A program made the position numbers and the translations under genes. A stretch of 64,000 nucleotides of DNA from Paenibacillus taichungensis (GTDB taxonomy: Bacteria; Bacillota; Bacilli; Paenibacillales; Paenibacillaceae): assembly GCF_003287275.1 (NCBI RefSeq), contig NZ_QEVW01000011.1, positions 1 to 64,000 on the forward strand, written 5' to 3'. Below the pieces are notes generated by a model. The model did no database searches, was not told where the DNA came from, and saw nothing but the letters and a program-made list of their open reading frames with translations. Positions 29,172 through 38,607 of this stretch are shown one piece after another (position 1 is the first letter of the stretch; the number at the start of each line of letters is the position of its first letter).

Positions 29172-29774
29172 CTACAACCATCCTTTCTGCTCTGCAATGC
29201 TGACGGCCTCCATACGGTTCTTGGCATCAAGCTTGTTAAAAGCTTCAGACAGGTAGTTGCGCACAGTACCATAGGAAAGATGAAGCGAGGCAGCGATATG
29301 ATTCGCATTCATACCAGTGGCTGCGAGCTTAAGCACTTCTTTCTCACGTTCAGTTAACGGATTCGTTTCTTTGGCGGCACCGAAAACGAGCTCTGGGGAA
29401 ACCTCTCGTCCACCATTCATGACCCGACGAATAGCTCCTGCCAAACGATCGCTCGGCTCGTCCTTAAGCAAATATCCTTGTACTCCGGCCTGGATGGCAC
29501 GCTCCAGGAATCCCGGACGGGCAAAGGTAGTGAGGATAATAATACGACAGGGCAGTCCGAGTTGTTGTATGCGTTCCGCTACGTCCAGCCCGCTCATCAC
29601 AGGCATCTCAATATCCATAAGACATATATCCGGCTGGAGGGAAACAATCTGCTTCAGAGCTTCGTCTCCATTACCTGCTTCACCGATGACCTCAAAATCA
29701 TCTTCAAGGTCTAAAAGTGAGGCAAGTGCACCTCTCAGCATTCGTTGATCTTCAGCAATCATAATACGAATCAT
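29172..29774 (-). CDS. NarL-family response regulator (DesR/YvfU-like)
   Basis: A 200-residue response regulator. The receiver has the phospho-acceptor Asp in CLMDIEMP and the Lys in LLKDEPS; the LuxR-type helix-turn-helix is NPLTEREKEVLKLAATG onward. It closely resembles B. subtilis DesR and its paralogue YvfU. ATG overlaps the kinase stop (ATGA). It probably regulates the ABC exporter genes of its own operon. Confidence 0.92.
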   Translation of the reverse strand: MIRIMIAEDQRMLRGALASLLDLEDDFEVIGEAGNGDEALKQIVSLQPDICLMDIEMPVMSGLDVAERIQQLGLPCRIIILTTFARPGFLERAIQAGVQGYLLKDEPSDRLAGAIRRVMNGGREVSPELVFGAAKETNPLTEREKEVLKLAATGMNANHIAASLHLSYGTVRNYLSEAFNKLDAKNRMEAVSIAEQKGWL

Positions 29775-30904
29775 GCTCGAATTCCTCCTTGGTGTTCAGT
29801 GGCGATCAGGGGAAAAGACAAGACAAGATCGGTTCCTCCAGAGTCTGAGGATATCTGGAGGGAGCCGTCGATAAGGTTCAGTCGTTCAGACATGCCTTTT
29901 AGGCCATTGCCTTGATGATCATCTGGACTAATACCATTACCGTTATCTTTAACCCTTATGCTTATGCCTTCATGAGTTCGTTCCAGCTTAATTACACAGC
30001 AGGTGGCTTTGCTGTGTTTTACAATATTCGTTACGGCTTCAAGCAGGCAGAGGCTCGCCATGTTCTGGGTTAGATCGGGCACATCATGAAATAGGCGCTG
30101 TTCTCCTATTAATTGAAGCTCGATATCAGCACTCTTCAACATTTCTTTGGCATCGGCAAGTGCATCAACCATGCTGATTGCCCGCATGTCAGAGACGAGC
30201 TGGCGTACTTCCCGCAAAGCTGCGCGGGAGGTACGCTCAATCTCACGTGCTTCCTGTAGGGCCCGTTCTGGATTTTTGACAATGAGTTTGGTAACCAGCT
30301 CACTCTTCAGTGTGATCAGAGAGAGCGTATGTCCCATGGTATCATGCAGATCCCTGGCAATTCGCATTCGCTCTTCACGTTTGATTAATTCCTTGATATG
30401 CTGCTGGGCTTCATCCAGCTGGGCCTCCAGTTTTTGTCGATCCAGCATGGAACGGATCCCGAAGGGTGAAGCAAGCATAATGAGATAAAATGGTGCAAAA
30501 AACATGAGTCGATAAGCGCTAAGGTATTGAATTTTTAAAGCAATTGGGATGGTCTGGACAATGGCGAATATGACCAAAAACATTCTGAACTGACGTTTCT
30601 CCGTGTACCATCCGATAAAATTGGCTGTGAAAAATCCGAGGAAAAACATATTAGGATCGATCACCAGGCTTAGTACCAGAACGCAAAGCATCTGTAGGCT
30701 TAGCCAGTAGGAAAAGAGTGAGGTACCTGATGTCATGTAGAGCTGCCGATAAGTCAGGATAAATACGATGAAGGAGGTTACGCCGATGTACCACTCATGT
30801 CCCTGTGCGTTCCACAAATAATAGATTGGCATAGCCAGGTAGATCATCCATATATACGGGTAAAAGCCATATCGCTTAGGGAAAAGCTCGAAATGCTGAA
30901 GCAT
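29771..30904 (-). CDS. Histidine kinase (DesK/YvfT-like)
   Basis: A 377-residue sensor kinase with about five N-terminal transmembrane segments (to about residue 160), a coiled-coil linker and the HisKA_3 phospho-acceptor in RIARDLHDTMGHTLSLI (His near residue 190). The ATPase domain contains NIVKHSKA and a GNGLKGMSERL loop. In DesK the membrane part senses bilayer thickness; the relation here is inferred from similarity. Confidence 0.92.
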   Translation of the reverse strand: MLQHFELFPKRYGFYPYIWMIYLAMPIYYLWNAQGHEWYIGVTSFIVFILTYRQLYMTSGTSLFSYWLSLQMLCVLVLSLVIDPNMFFLGFFTANFIGWYTEKRQFRMFLVIFAIVQTIPIALKIQYLSAYRLMFFAPFYLIMLASPFGIRSMLDRQKLEAQLDEAQQHIKELIKREERMRIARDLHDTMGHTLSLITLKSELVTKLIVKNPERALQEAREIERTSRAALREVRQLVSDMRAISMVDALADAKEMLKSADIELQLIGEQRLFHDVPDLTQNMASLCLLEAVTNIVKHSKATCCVIKLERTHEGISIRVKDNGNGISPDDHQGNGLKGMSERLNLIDGSLQISSDSGGTDLVLSFPLIATEHQGGIRA

Positions 30905-30913
30905 ATTTGAAGA

Positions 30914-31651
30914 TTACGCCTCCCTTTGTTTGTTACGGATATATGTGGATAGTAACATAAATCCAACCAGATATGCTGCCAAAAGTAGGATATCTCGCAG
31001 GGCAGGCACGCCTCCGGCTATAATAACCCACGCTCCATTTCCAAAGCTATGGGAGGGCAGCCAGTTGCCGATCTGTCGTAGCCAGCTCGGCATAATGTCA
31101 AGAGGCATCCACATCCCGCCCAGCAAGGCCAGAGACAGATAGAGAGCGTTGCTCAATCCACTGGCGGTGTCCACCCGTCGGAATGTTCCTATACAGGTAC
31201 CAAGTGCAAGAAAGGGGAGAGAACCAGCCAGAATCCAAAGGGCGGAGCCGATCCATTGAGCAGGAGGAAGTGATACACCATTAATCAGGAATCCGGCTGT
31301 AAAGATGACGATGATGGAAAACAGGTGCATTATCGTTTGTCCTACCATTTTGCCTCCAAAATAAATCGAGTAGGGTAACGGAGTCACTTGCAGGTAAGCG
31401 ACCCAGCCCTGTGCCCTTTCTTGGACAAGTCGGATACCGAGTGTCATGATCGAGGATCCCATGATGCTGAAGCAGGTCATAGACATCAAGTAGTGGGCAT
31501 TCCATTGTTCAGAATCTGTTGTTCCTGTAGTGAATATGCGTGTATAAAGAAAATAGAAGGCGACGGGCATCATCAAGGACCAGAAAATAAAGTAGACATT
31601 GCGGGACATGCGGAGCATTTCAACACGGGATTGGGCGAGAAGCATCAACAT
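30914..31651 (-). CDS. ABC-2 type exporter permease (YvfS-like)
   Basis: A 245-residue permease with six predicted transmembrane helices and a conserved ABC-2 region ending in a GGMWMPLDIMPSWLRQIGNWLP-type loop. GGAGG lies in the end of the upstream ATPase gene. It forms an exporter with the ATPase at 31653-32606; order ATPase-permease-kinase-regulator matches B. subtilis yvfRSTU. The substrate is unknown. Confidence 0.9.
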   Translation of the reverse strand: MLMLLAQSRVEMLRMSRNVYFIFWSLMMPVAFYFLYTRIFTTGTTDSEQWNAHYLMSMTCFSIMGSSIMTLGIRLVQERAQGWVAYLQVTPLPYSIYFGGKMVGQTIMHLFSIIVIFTAGFLINGVSLPPAQWIGSALWILAGSLPFLALGTCIGTFRRVDTASGLSNALYLSLALLGGMWMPLDIMPSWLRQIGNWLPSHSFGNGAWVIIAGGVPALRDILLLAAYLVGFMLLSTYIRNKQREA

Positions 31652-31652
31652 A

Positions 31653-32606
31653 TTAATTTTCCTCCTTCACGGTGTCCATCAGGTTTGCATAGGCGTCGTC
31701 CAGTTGTCCGGTTTCAATTCGAATGTCGCTAACGGGAATCCGGCGTTCAATGAGGTGACGGAGCAGCACATCCGTATTTTTGGTGTGCAGAATGCAACGA
31801 TCTTTGTGATACTCGATCCCATCGACATCAGGCAAATCTTCAATTTGTGCACTGACATCGGCTTCGGCTGCCATCTCCGTGTTGGATACGTCATCATTGG
31901 CAAACATGCTATGCGTAATTAAAAAGGAAATCGTTCGTATGGTGATCCCGGCCTTGATATTCCCAGGTGTTCCGTCTGCAACAATGGTACCTCGGTTAAA
32001 GAGAATGATTCGATCCGCTGCTTCATCTGCTTCATGGAGGTAGTGCGTTGTGAAGATTACGGTTTTGCCCTCCTGTGCCAGTTGGCGGACTCGTTCCCAG
32101 AAATGTCTTCTTGTTTCGGCATCCAGTCCGACTGTAGGCTCATCAAAAAATAGAATGTCGGGATTACCTGCCATGGCTAGGGCAAAATTCAGGCTGCGCT
32201 TTTGTCCGCCAGAAAGTTTCTCTGCTCTTTTGTTCAAGTCGGCTGGAGGGAGTCCCGTCAGTTCTTCGATATGATCTGCATGAAGCGGTGCGGGATAATA
32301 GCTGCGTACCATGCGTATAATCTCTCGAACGGTAAGCCCATCCATTACGCTCACATCCTGCAGCATGACACCAGTCTTCTGTCGAACCTGTTTGTGATTC
32401 GGTTTCTGGCCCAGCACAGTCACAAGTCCTGATGTAGCTGTGGACAGGCCGAGCATCATTTTCATGGTTGTTGTTTTGCCGGCGCCATTCGGGCCAAGGA
32501 TCGCAACAACCGAACCACGGTTGATCTCTAAGGAGATATTGTTGACAACTTCTTTGTTGCCGTACCTTTTGCATACCTGTTCAAGCTTTATAACGGGTGA
32601 GCTCAT
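31653..32606 (-). CDS. ABC exporter ATPase (YvfR-like)
   Basis: A 317-residue ATPase. Walker A GPNGAGKTT near residue 38, signature LSGGQ in KLSGGQKRSLN, Walker B DILFFDEP, H-loop TTHYLHEADE. The C-terminal 90 residues form a variable accessory domain. First gene of the minus-strand operon with permease, kinase and regulator. Confidence 0.94.
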   Translation of the reverse strand: MSSPVIKLEQVCKRYGNKEVVNNISLEINRGSVVAILGPNGAGKTTTMKMMLGLSTATSGLVTVLGQKPNHKQVRQKTGVMLQDVSVMDGLTVREIIRMVRSYYPAPLHADHIEELTGLPPADLNKRAEKLSGGQKRSLNFALAMAGNPDILFFDEPTVGLDAETRRHFWERVRQLAQEGKTVIFTTHYLHEADEAADRIILFNRGTIVADGTPGNIKAGITIRTISFLITHSMFANDDVSNTEMAAEADVSAQIEDLPDVDGIEYHKDRCILHTKNTDVLLRHLIERRIPVSDIRIETGQLDDAYANLMDTVKEEN

Positions 32607-32967
32607 ATTGAATCACGTCCTTGTACTGTTCTATAAGATATTTCCATCTTACCGAACTGCCTTAGACGTGATTAGTAAGGATTGTCATTAGATTCAGATG
32701 ACAATTGTCATCTTTTACGCATGGAACGAGTGGATATGAAATATCATGAGTTGAGGCTTCCTCCTCTATGGAGGAAGAATGAAGCCTGCGTTTTTGATAG
32801 AGACAAATGAGGTTGTATACGTATTCAAATCTAGCCTGTGATGTTGTTCACAATAGCGGGGAAGCTAATCACAGCAAAGGTCTTATCGTCTTGACCCAGG
32901 CGTATCCTTCAATTATAGTTGGTACGTAGGATTAAACTATTATAGATAGATAAAGGTGGCTTGTAGC
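32607..32967. promoter_or_regulatory. Divergent control region, ABC/two-component operon and glucokinase
   Basis: No gene. A perfect 16-bp palindrome GATGACAATTGTCATC lies at 32697-32712; its half ATTGTCAT recurs at 32681-32688 in direct orientation 23 bases away. This is a candidate site for the DesR-like regulator, about 90 bases before the exporter operon. A hairpin AGGCTTC/GAAGCCT with inner TCCTC/GAGGA and a TTTTT tail is at 32754-32796. Confidence 0.5.
32697..32712. promoter_or_regulatory. 16-bp perfect palindrome, candidate operator
   Basis: GATGACAATTGTCATC is exactly self-complementary and is not followed by a usable terminator tail for the minus-strand genes. Position suggests binding by the operon's own response regulator. 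Confidence 0.5.
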
Positions 32968-33918
32968 ATGTCTGAGAAAATCTACGTTGGGGTCGATCTC
33001 GGCGGAACAGCAATCAAGGTCGGTATATGTGATGAACACGGTCAGCTTATGCATACGTATGAAGGACCGACTGAAGTGGATAAGGGCGTTGACACGGTCA
33101 TTGCCAACATCGAAAAGTATGTCCGTCATATCGTTGCCGAATCGCCTTACAGCTGGGAACAGCTTGAAGGTGTGGGAGCAGGAGTGGCTGGGTTCACCAA
33201 TGTACGCGAGGGAATTATCGTTCTTGCCCCTAACATTGGATTTCGGAATGTAGCCATTCGTTCGATTTTGGAAGAACGTCTGGGCAAGCCAGTCAAAATA
33301 GATAACGATGCAAACGTGGCTGCACTGGGCGAAGCTTGGGCAGGTGCTGGCAAGGGCGTGGACAACTGTGTATGCTATACGCTTGGTACAGGCGTTGGTG
33401 GCGGACTGATCTTGAACGGCAAGATCTATCAAGGTTTCTCCGGTATGGCTGGTGAGCTTGGTCATGTCAGTGTTGTTCCTGATCTGGAGGCCATTCAGTG
33501 CGGATGTGGCAAAATGGGATGCGTGGAAACCGTATCTTCAGCTACCGGAATTATTCGTATGGCCAAAGACGCTGTAGAGCGTGGAGACCATACATCACTG
33601 GCACTCGTCGACAAGATTGCAGCTAAAGAAGTATTTGATGCAGCTAAAGCGGGCGATGAAGTTGCTCTGCGTATCGTCAATCGTGCAGCGTTCTATCTGG
33701 GCAAATCGATGGCGGCTGTAGCGGCTGTGATTAACCCGGAGATGTTCATTATCGGTGGCGGTGTATCCAAAGCGGGTAATATTTTGTTTGATGAAGTACG
33801 GACTGTATTTGCGAAACTGACACCTGAACCGCTGCAAGAAGGGGTTAAAATTCTTGAAGCAACGCTTGGCAACAATGCAGGTATTGTTGGCGCGGCTGGT
33901 CTTCTCTTGCGTTCCTAG
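32968..33918 (+). CDS. glcK: Glucokinase, ROK family
   Basis: A 316-residue sugar kinase that phosphorylates intracellular glucose. The ATP motif VDLGGTAIKVG is at the N-terminus, the catalytic Asp in IDNDANVAALGE, sugar-binding E/H in GELGHVSV, and the zinc-binding ROK signature CGCGKMGCVETVSS near residue 175. ATG 32968 is preferred; AAAGGTGG lies 9 bases before it and the GTG at 32956 overlaps that site. Confidence 0.92.
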   Translation: MSEKIYVGVDLGGTAIKVGICDEHGQLMHTYEGPTEVDKGVDTVIANIEKYVRHIVAESPYSWEQLEGVGAGVAGFTNVREGIIVLAPNIGFRNVAIRSILEERLGKPVKIDNDANVAALGEAWAGAGKGVDNCVCYTLGTGVGGGLILNGKIYQGFSGMAGELGHVSVVPDLEAIQCGCGKMGCVETVSSATGIIRMAKDAVERGDHTSLALVDKIAAKEVFDAAKAGDEVALRIVNRAAFYLGKSMAAVAAVINPEMFIIGGGVSKAGNILFDEVRTVFAKLTPEPLQEGVKILEATLGNNAGIVGAAGLLLRS

Positions 33919-33969
33919 TAACCTCGTAACAGTATAATCCGACAGCAATATGATAAGGAGGGGACATTT

Positions 33970-34869
33970 ATGCTTGAAGGTGAAGTTTCACCGGGCACAG
34001 GCGCCACGCTCATTATCATTACGGGCATGTCCGGAGCAGGCAAGACGATTGCAGTACAAAGCCTGGAGGATCTTGGTTTCTTCTGTGTGGATAATCTGCC
34101 ACCGGTATTGATTCCAAAATTTGCGGAGTTGATTGAGCAATCGAACGGCAAAATTGGCAAGGTTGCACTGGTTATCGACCTTCGCGGTCGTGAGTTCTTT
34201 ACGGCTTTGTCCGAGTCACTGAACTATATTAAAGATCATTTTACCATTCATTGTGAAATTCTATTCCTGGACGCGACAGACTCTGTATTAGTCCAGCGCT
34301 ATAAGGAGAGCAGGCGCAGACATCCACTGGCTCCTGAGGGCATGCCGCTTGATGGTATCCGGCTGGAACGTAAGATGCTGGAGGAACTCAAAAATTCCGC
34401 CACTCAGGTACTGAATACCAGTACGATGAAGCCTGCTCAACTGAAAGAGCGTATTATATCCCGCTTTTCTCATCTGGAAAGCCATATGCTGTCGGTAAAT
34501 ATTACGTCGTTTGGGTTCAAATACGGTATTCCGATTGATGCGGATCTGGTGTTTGACGTTCGTTTCTTGCCAAATCCGCATTATATTGAACATTTACGTC
34601 CGAATACGGGACAGAATAGTGATGTATACGAATATGTTATGAAATGGCCGGAGACGCAGGCGTTTCTGACCAAGCTGCTGGATATGCTGCATTTTCTGAT
34701 TCCGCAATACCGGAAGGAAGGCAAAAGCCAGGTTATTATTGGAATCGGCTGTACCGGAGGCAAGCATCGTTCGGTAGCAATATCGGAATATTTGGGCAAA
34801 ATGTTGGGAAGCAGCGAAACTGAGGCTGTCACCGTGAGCCATCGCGACGCCGACCGGGACCGTCATTGA
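33970..34869 (+). CDS. rapZ: RNase adapter / nucleotide-binding protein RapZ
   Basis: A 299-residue P-loop protein (B. subtilis YvcJ). Walker A GMSGAGKT at 19-26; the C-terminal domain contains GIGCTGGKHRSVA, which binds metabolite or RNA in relatives. ATG follows AAGGAGGGG. It opens the conserved rapZ-yvcK-whiA-crh operon; in Bacillus the NUDIX gene yvcI normally lies just upstream but is absent here. Confidence 0.95.
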   Translation: MLEGEVSPGTGATLIIITGMSGAGKTIAVQSLEDLGFFCVDNLPPVLIPKFAELIEQSNGKIGKVALVIDLRGREFFTALSESLNYIKDHFTIHCEILFLDATDSVLVQRYKESRRRHPLAPEGMPLDGIRLERKMLEELKNSATQVLNTSTMKPAQLKERIISRFSHLESHMLSVNITSFGFKYGIPIDADLVFDVRFLPNPHYIEHLRPNTGQNSDVYEYVMKWPETQAFLTKLLDMLHFLIPQYRKEGKSQVIIGIGCTGGKHRSVAISEYLGKMLGSSETEAVTVSHRDADRDRH

Positions 34870-34882
34870 AGAGGGTGAAGGG

Positions 34883-35869
34883 ATGAAAGAAGCCGGACCA
34901 CGAAGAGAACGTCCGAGAATAGTAGTCATGGGCGGCGGAACCGGATTATCCGTGATGCTGCGCGGTTTGAAGGAGAAGCCGCTGGACATCACGGCCATCG
35001 TGACGGTGGCGGATGACGGAGGAAGTTCGGGCATCCTGCGTAATGAGTTGCAAATGCCGCCTCCGGGCGACATTCGTAACGTACTCACAGCGCTGGCAGA
35101 TGTAGAACCGTTGTTGTCGGATATGCTGAATTATCGCTTCAATACAGGCGCGGGGCTTGCAGGCCACAGCCTGGGTAACTTGATTTTGGCTGCAATGACG
35201 GATATATCGGGCGACTTCGTGACCGCTGTGCGGGAACTTAGCCGCGTGTTTGCCGTTCGGGGTGAGGTATTGCCCGCAGCCGGGCAGGCCGTTATACTGC
35301 ATGCAGAGATGGAGGATGGCTCAATTGTTACGGGCGAGTCCAAAATCCCTGAAGCTGGCTTACGGATCAAACGCGTTTTCCTTGAACCGGATCACGTGGA
35401 GCCGTTGCCAGAGGCTGTTGAGGCTATTCGTCAGGCAGACGCCATTCTAATTGGGCCTGGTAGTCTCTACACGAGCATTCTGCCCAATCTGCTTGTGCCT
35501 AAGCTGGCTGAAGCTGTCGTTGAGGCGGACGCAATGAAGATGTTTATTTGTAATGTGATGACACAGCCGGGAGAGACGGATAATTACACGGTGAGTGACC
35601 ACCTCAAGGCGGTACATGAACATGTAGGACACCAAATTTTCGACTATGTCATTGTAAATAATGGTGATATTCCGCTGCAGGTGCAGAATAAGTATGCGGA
35701 AAAAGGAGCTAAACCGGTTGTGTTGGATATGGATGTGCTGAAGAGTGCCGGCTATCAAGTCGTTGCGGATACACTAGTCCTATTCCGGACTTATCTGCGT
35801 CATGATGCCGACAAGCTGAGCCATCACATCTATCAACTTGTACAAAATTGGATGTTACGGAAGAGGTGA
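34883..35869 (+). CDS. yvcK: Gluconeogenesis factor YvcK (CofD-like)
   Basis: A 328-residue UDP-sugar-binding protein needed in B. subtilis for growth and shape on gluconeogenic carbon. The N-terminal VVMGGGTGLSVMLRGLK and VADDGGSSG motifs and the GPGSLYTSILPNLLV loop are family marks. ATG follows AGAGGGTGAAGGG, 14 bases after rapZ. Confidence 0.95.
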   Translation: MKEAGPRRERPRIVVMGGGTGLSVMLRGLKEKPLDITAIVTVADDGGSSGILRNELQMPPPGDIRNVLTALADVEPLLSDMLNYRFNTGAGLAGHSLGNLILAAMTDISGDFVTAVRELSRVFAVRGEVLPAAGQAVILHAEMEDGSIVTGESKIPEAGLRIKRVFLEPDHVEPLPEAVEAIRQADAILIGPGSLYTSILPNLLVPKLAEAVVEADAMKMFICNVMTQPGETDNYTVSDHLKAVHEHVGHQIFDYVIVNNGDIPLQVQNKYAEKGAKPVVLDMDVLKSAGYQVVADTLVLFRTYLRHDADKLSHHIYQLVQNWMLRKR

Positions 35870-35875
35870 AGTCCC

Positions 35876-36814
35876 ATGTCGTTTGCAGCACAGACCAAAA
35901 AAGAACTAACGATGATCGAAAGCGAACCGTGCTGCGAAAAGGCGGAACTTTCAGCCCTCATCCGTATGCTTGGTGCGGTGCAGTTATCGAATAAAAAAGT
36001 GATCTTGGATATTTCGACGGAGAATGCCGCCATTGCAAGACGGGCATACTCTCTGCTTAAAAAGCATTTTCAAGTGCATACGGAATTGCTTGTCCGCAAA
36101 AAAATGCGGCTGAAAAAGAACAATGTATATATTGTTCGGATTCCAACCATGGTACAGGAGATTTTAAAAGATCTGTACATTGTTTCGGAAGGGTTTTTGT
36201 TTACTCCCGGAATCAGTGGGGAGCTGTTCAATAATAACTGCTGTAAACGTGCTTATCTTCGAGGGGCATTTATGGCGGGAGGATCAGTCAACAATCCCGA
36301 GGGTTCATCCTACCATCTGGAGATTGCATCCATGTATGAGGAGCATTGTCAGGCCCTGGTGGATCTGGCGAATGAATTTCATCTCAATGCCCGGTGTATA
36401 GAACGTAAAAAAGGATTCATCCTATACATTAAGGAAGGCGAGAAAATCATTGAGCTGCTCAGTATCATTGGTGCACATCAGGCCCTTTTCAAGTTCGAGG
36501 ATGTGCGTATCATGCGAGATATGCGTAATTCCGTCAACCGAATCGTCAATTGTGAGACGGCGAACCTGAACAAAACGATTGGAGCAGCCGTCAGACAGAT
36601 CGATAACATCAGACTGCTGCAAAAGGAAGTTGGTTTAGAATCGTTGCCCGAAAAGCTTCGTGAAGTAGCCGAAGTCAGACTCGCCCATCCGGATATTAAC
36701 TTGAAGGAAGTAGGCGAACTGCTTAAGGGTACAGTCAGCAAGTCCGGAGTGAATCACCGGCTTCGCAAGATTGATGAACTGGCAGAGAAGGTTCGTACCG
36801 AGCGTTACGGTTAA
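35876..36814 (+). CDS. whiA: DNA-binding protein WhiA
   Basis: A 312-residue protein with an N-terminal LAGLIDADG-like fold without nuclease activity in relatives ([20 protein letters not shown]) and a C-terminal helix-turn-helix ([13 protein letters not shown]). It influences cell division and chromosome segregation in Bacillus. It begins 7 bases after yvcK. Confidence 0.96.
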   Translation: MSFAAQTKKELTMIESEPCCEKAELSALIRMLGAVQLSNKKVILDISTENAAIARRAYSLLKKHFQVHTELLVRKKMRLKKNNVYIVRIPTMVQEILKDLYIVSEGFLFTPGISGELFNNNCCKRAYLRGAFMAGGSVNNPEGSSYHLEIASMYEEHCQALVDLANEFHLNARCIERKKGFILYIKEGEKIIELLSIIGAHQALFKFEDVRIMRDMRNSVNRIVNCETANLNKTIGAAVRQIDNIRLLQKEVGLESLPEKLREVAEVRLAHPDINLKEVGELLKGTVSKSGVNHRLRKIDELAEKVRTERYG

Positions 36815-37000
36815 ATTAAGGGTAGGGCTGCTGGCAAAACTGATTGCTTTAGTTTTCACCAAAAGGCCAGCTTAAAGTCAGCCTGTAAGGATCTTGGAGA
36901 ACTGCTCAGGTGTAATGAGGTGATGTAAAAAGGCTAAAATGGGTCATAATAATGACATCCAATCACCCTGAGTTTTTTCTTCTAGTGTCCTGCTCTGGTT

Positions 37001-37012
37001 ATATGGTATAAT
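37001..37012 (+). promoter_or_regulatory. Extended -10 promoter of the Crh/HPr gene
   Basis: TGGTATAAT is an extended -10 with a perfect TATAAT at 37007-37012, 58 bases before ATG 37070. No good -35 is visible, which is common with extended -10 elements. Confidence 0.6.
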
Positions 37013-37069
37013 GTTATAAATATAATTGTGTATTTAATGTCCAGATTTCATAATAGGGGGTAAGTTTCC

Positions 37070-37339
37070 ATGACAAAGCACCCGGTAGTTGTCCGTTTGA
37101 AAACGGGTCTCCATGCCAGACCTGCGGCACTGTTCGTTCAAGAAGCGAATAAGTACTCATCTGAAGTGTTCGTCGAGAAGGACGACAAAAAAGTAAATGC
37201 AAAAAGTATCATGGGGATCATGAGCCTTGCAATCAGTACTGGTACGGAAATCCAGATTAGTGCAGAAGGCGCGGACGCCGAACAGGCTGTAAACGCTTTA
37301 GTTAGTCTGGTAAGCAAGGAAGAGCTTGAGAACCAATAA
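37070..37339 (+). CDS. crh: HPr-family phosphocarrier, Crh-like but with His15
   Basis: An 89-residue HPr-fold protein. RLKTGLHARPAALFVQEAN and the context after whiA match Crh, the catabolite-repression HPr. B. subtilis Crh has Gln15, whereas this protein keeps His15 (TGLHARP) and also has Ser46 (NAKSIMG), the HprK target. It could therefore serve both in CcpA control and, possibly, in PTS phosphotransfer. TAGGGGGTAAG precedes ATG. Whether a separate ptsH exists outside the window cannot be seen. Confidence 0.85.
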   Translation: MTKHPVVVRLKTGLHARPAALFVQEANKYSSEVFVEKDDKKVNAKSIMGIMSLAISTGTEIQISAEGADAEQAVNALVSLVSKEELENQ

Positions 37340-37372
37340 GATATGATTTGAACCCAATGAAGAAGTCCCGAA

Positions 37373-37395
37373 AGGGGCTTTTTTGCGTTTTTAGA
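37373..37395 (+). terminator. Intrinsic terminator after crh
   Basis: AAGTCCC (37373-37379) pairs with GGGGCTT (37384-37390) around a GAAA tetraloop, with a T tract. Confidence 0.9.
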
Positions 37396-37486
37396 CTGTC
37401 AAGTGCAACATTCTGGAATTAAGCCCGTCTGTTAGGTATCAAATCGATTTGAGTTTGAGATGTTAAAACTTAAGGAGGCTAACGTA

Positions 37487-38242
37487 ATGGGTAAACTATG
37501 GATGAAACCGCTGGGCGCGGTGATGGTTGCAGGGACATTGCTTGTTGGAGGTACTGCGTGGGTGGCACCTAGTAATTATGCGTATGCTGCTGAGGTACAG
37601 GGGGTACAGCAAAACGTGATTAACGTTGTGGGTACAGGTGAGATTCAGGTGAAGCCTGACATCGCTTATCTTTCCATTGGAGTGAACAGTACGGCAGATA
37701 CGGCAGCTTCTGCTCAAAAAGCGAATGCAGCTAAAATTCAAAAGGTTAGCAATCTGCTGAAAAATACGTGGAAAATCAGTGCAGATGATATTCAAACCAG
37801 CCAGTTCTACGTACAGCCTAACTACACGTATAGTGAAAAAGACGGACAGAAGATCAAAGGGTACACAGCTCATCACACATTGACTGTAACGTACCGGGAG
37901 ATGGATAAGATTGGTGAACTCCTGGATGCTGCATCCCAAGCTGGTGCCAACAATATTGAAAATGTTCGTTTTACGGTAGAAAAACCGGAAAGCTTTGAAG
38001 CTCAAGTAATTGAGAAAGCTGTTGCCAATGCGGATGTAAAAGCTGGAGCTATTGCAAAAGCGGTTAAACGTCAATTGGGTGCTGTTCTATCCGTAAGCCA
38101 AGGTGATGCCAATGTACCTGTGTTCTATGCAAGTGAGGCTCTGATGTCCAAAGCGTCAGCTGATTCTGCTGGTAGCACAGAAATTGAAACAGGACAGGTT
38201 AAAGTAAGCACAACGCTGAATATTACTTATGAAATGAAATAA
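37487..38242 (+). CDS. Exported SIMPL-domain protein
   Basis: A 251-residue protein with a signal peptide (basic start, hydrophobic 8-22, likely cleavage after YAYAA near residue 36). The rest is a SIMPL/DUF541 domain, with the typical start VVGTGEIQVKPDIAYLSIGV. Function in Gram-positives is unclear. ATG 37487 follows TAAGGAGG; an earlier in-frame ATG at 37460 lacks such a site. Confidence 0.85.
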   Translation: MGKLWMKPLGAVMVAGTLLVGGTAWVAPSNYAYAAEVQGVQQNVINVVGTGEIQVKPDIAYLSIGVNSTADTAASAQKANAAKIQKVSNLLKNTWKISADDIQTSQFYVQPNYTYSEKDGQKIKGYTAHHTLTVTYREMDKIGELLDAASQAGANNIENVRFTVEKPESFEAQVIEKAVANADVKAGAIAKAVKRQLGAVLSVSQGDANVPVFYASEALMSKASADSAGSTEIETGQVKVSTTLNITYEMK

Positions 38243-38307
38243 GCGAAGTAAATAAAGGCTGGATGTCCGTTAAAGATATGCTTGAGCGGGCGAAAGGCAA
38301 TAATGAC

Positions 38308-38339
38308 AAAGACGTTGTCCGATGGACAGCGTCTTTTTT
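38308..38339 (+). terminator. Intrinsic terminator after the SIMPL gene
   Basis: AAAGACGTTGTCC pairs with GGACAGCGTCTTT around a GAT loop, then TTTTTT. Confidence 0.92.
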
Positions 38340-38607
38340 GTTATAAAGGCGGACTTTGATGAAGTTTGAAAAGAAGAGATGAAATATGACGAATTAAATT
38401 GCTGTTTTTTGGTATCTTTTTTGTCCATTTGTTCGTAACAAAACCTTCATTATAGGCATCTGGATCGAACAACATTGTAACTGGAGCTGTAAACCTTTCC
38501 GGAATTGGGTTAATTATAATAAAGAGGTGAGCGTATGAGGCATACGATCAAATCAGGATACATACGCAATGACACTCAAATTTGAATTCAAGAGAGGAGT
38601 TTTATAT
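38340..38607. other. Intergenic region before the copper-amine-oxidase-like gene
   Basis: No gene is seen. A TATAAT-like box (TTATAATAAAG, near 38515) lies about 90 bases before the next start; no clear -35 is visible. Confidence 0.35.

Noticed and set aside
32754..32796. Terminator-like hairpin before glucokinase
   Set aside because: No gene is transcribed into it on the plus strand; kept only as a note in the control region.
37288..37301. cre-like TGTAAACGCTTTAG in the crh coding region
   Set aside because: Only 12 of 14 matches, near the end of a coding region and far from a promoter; likely chance.
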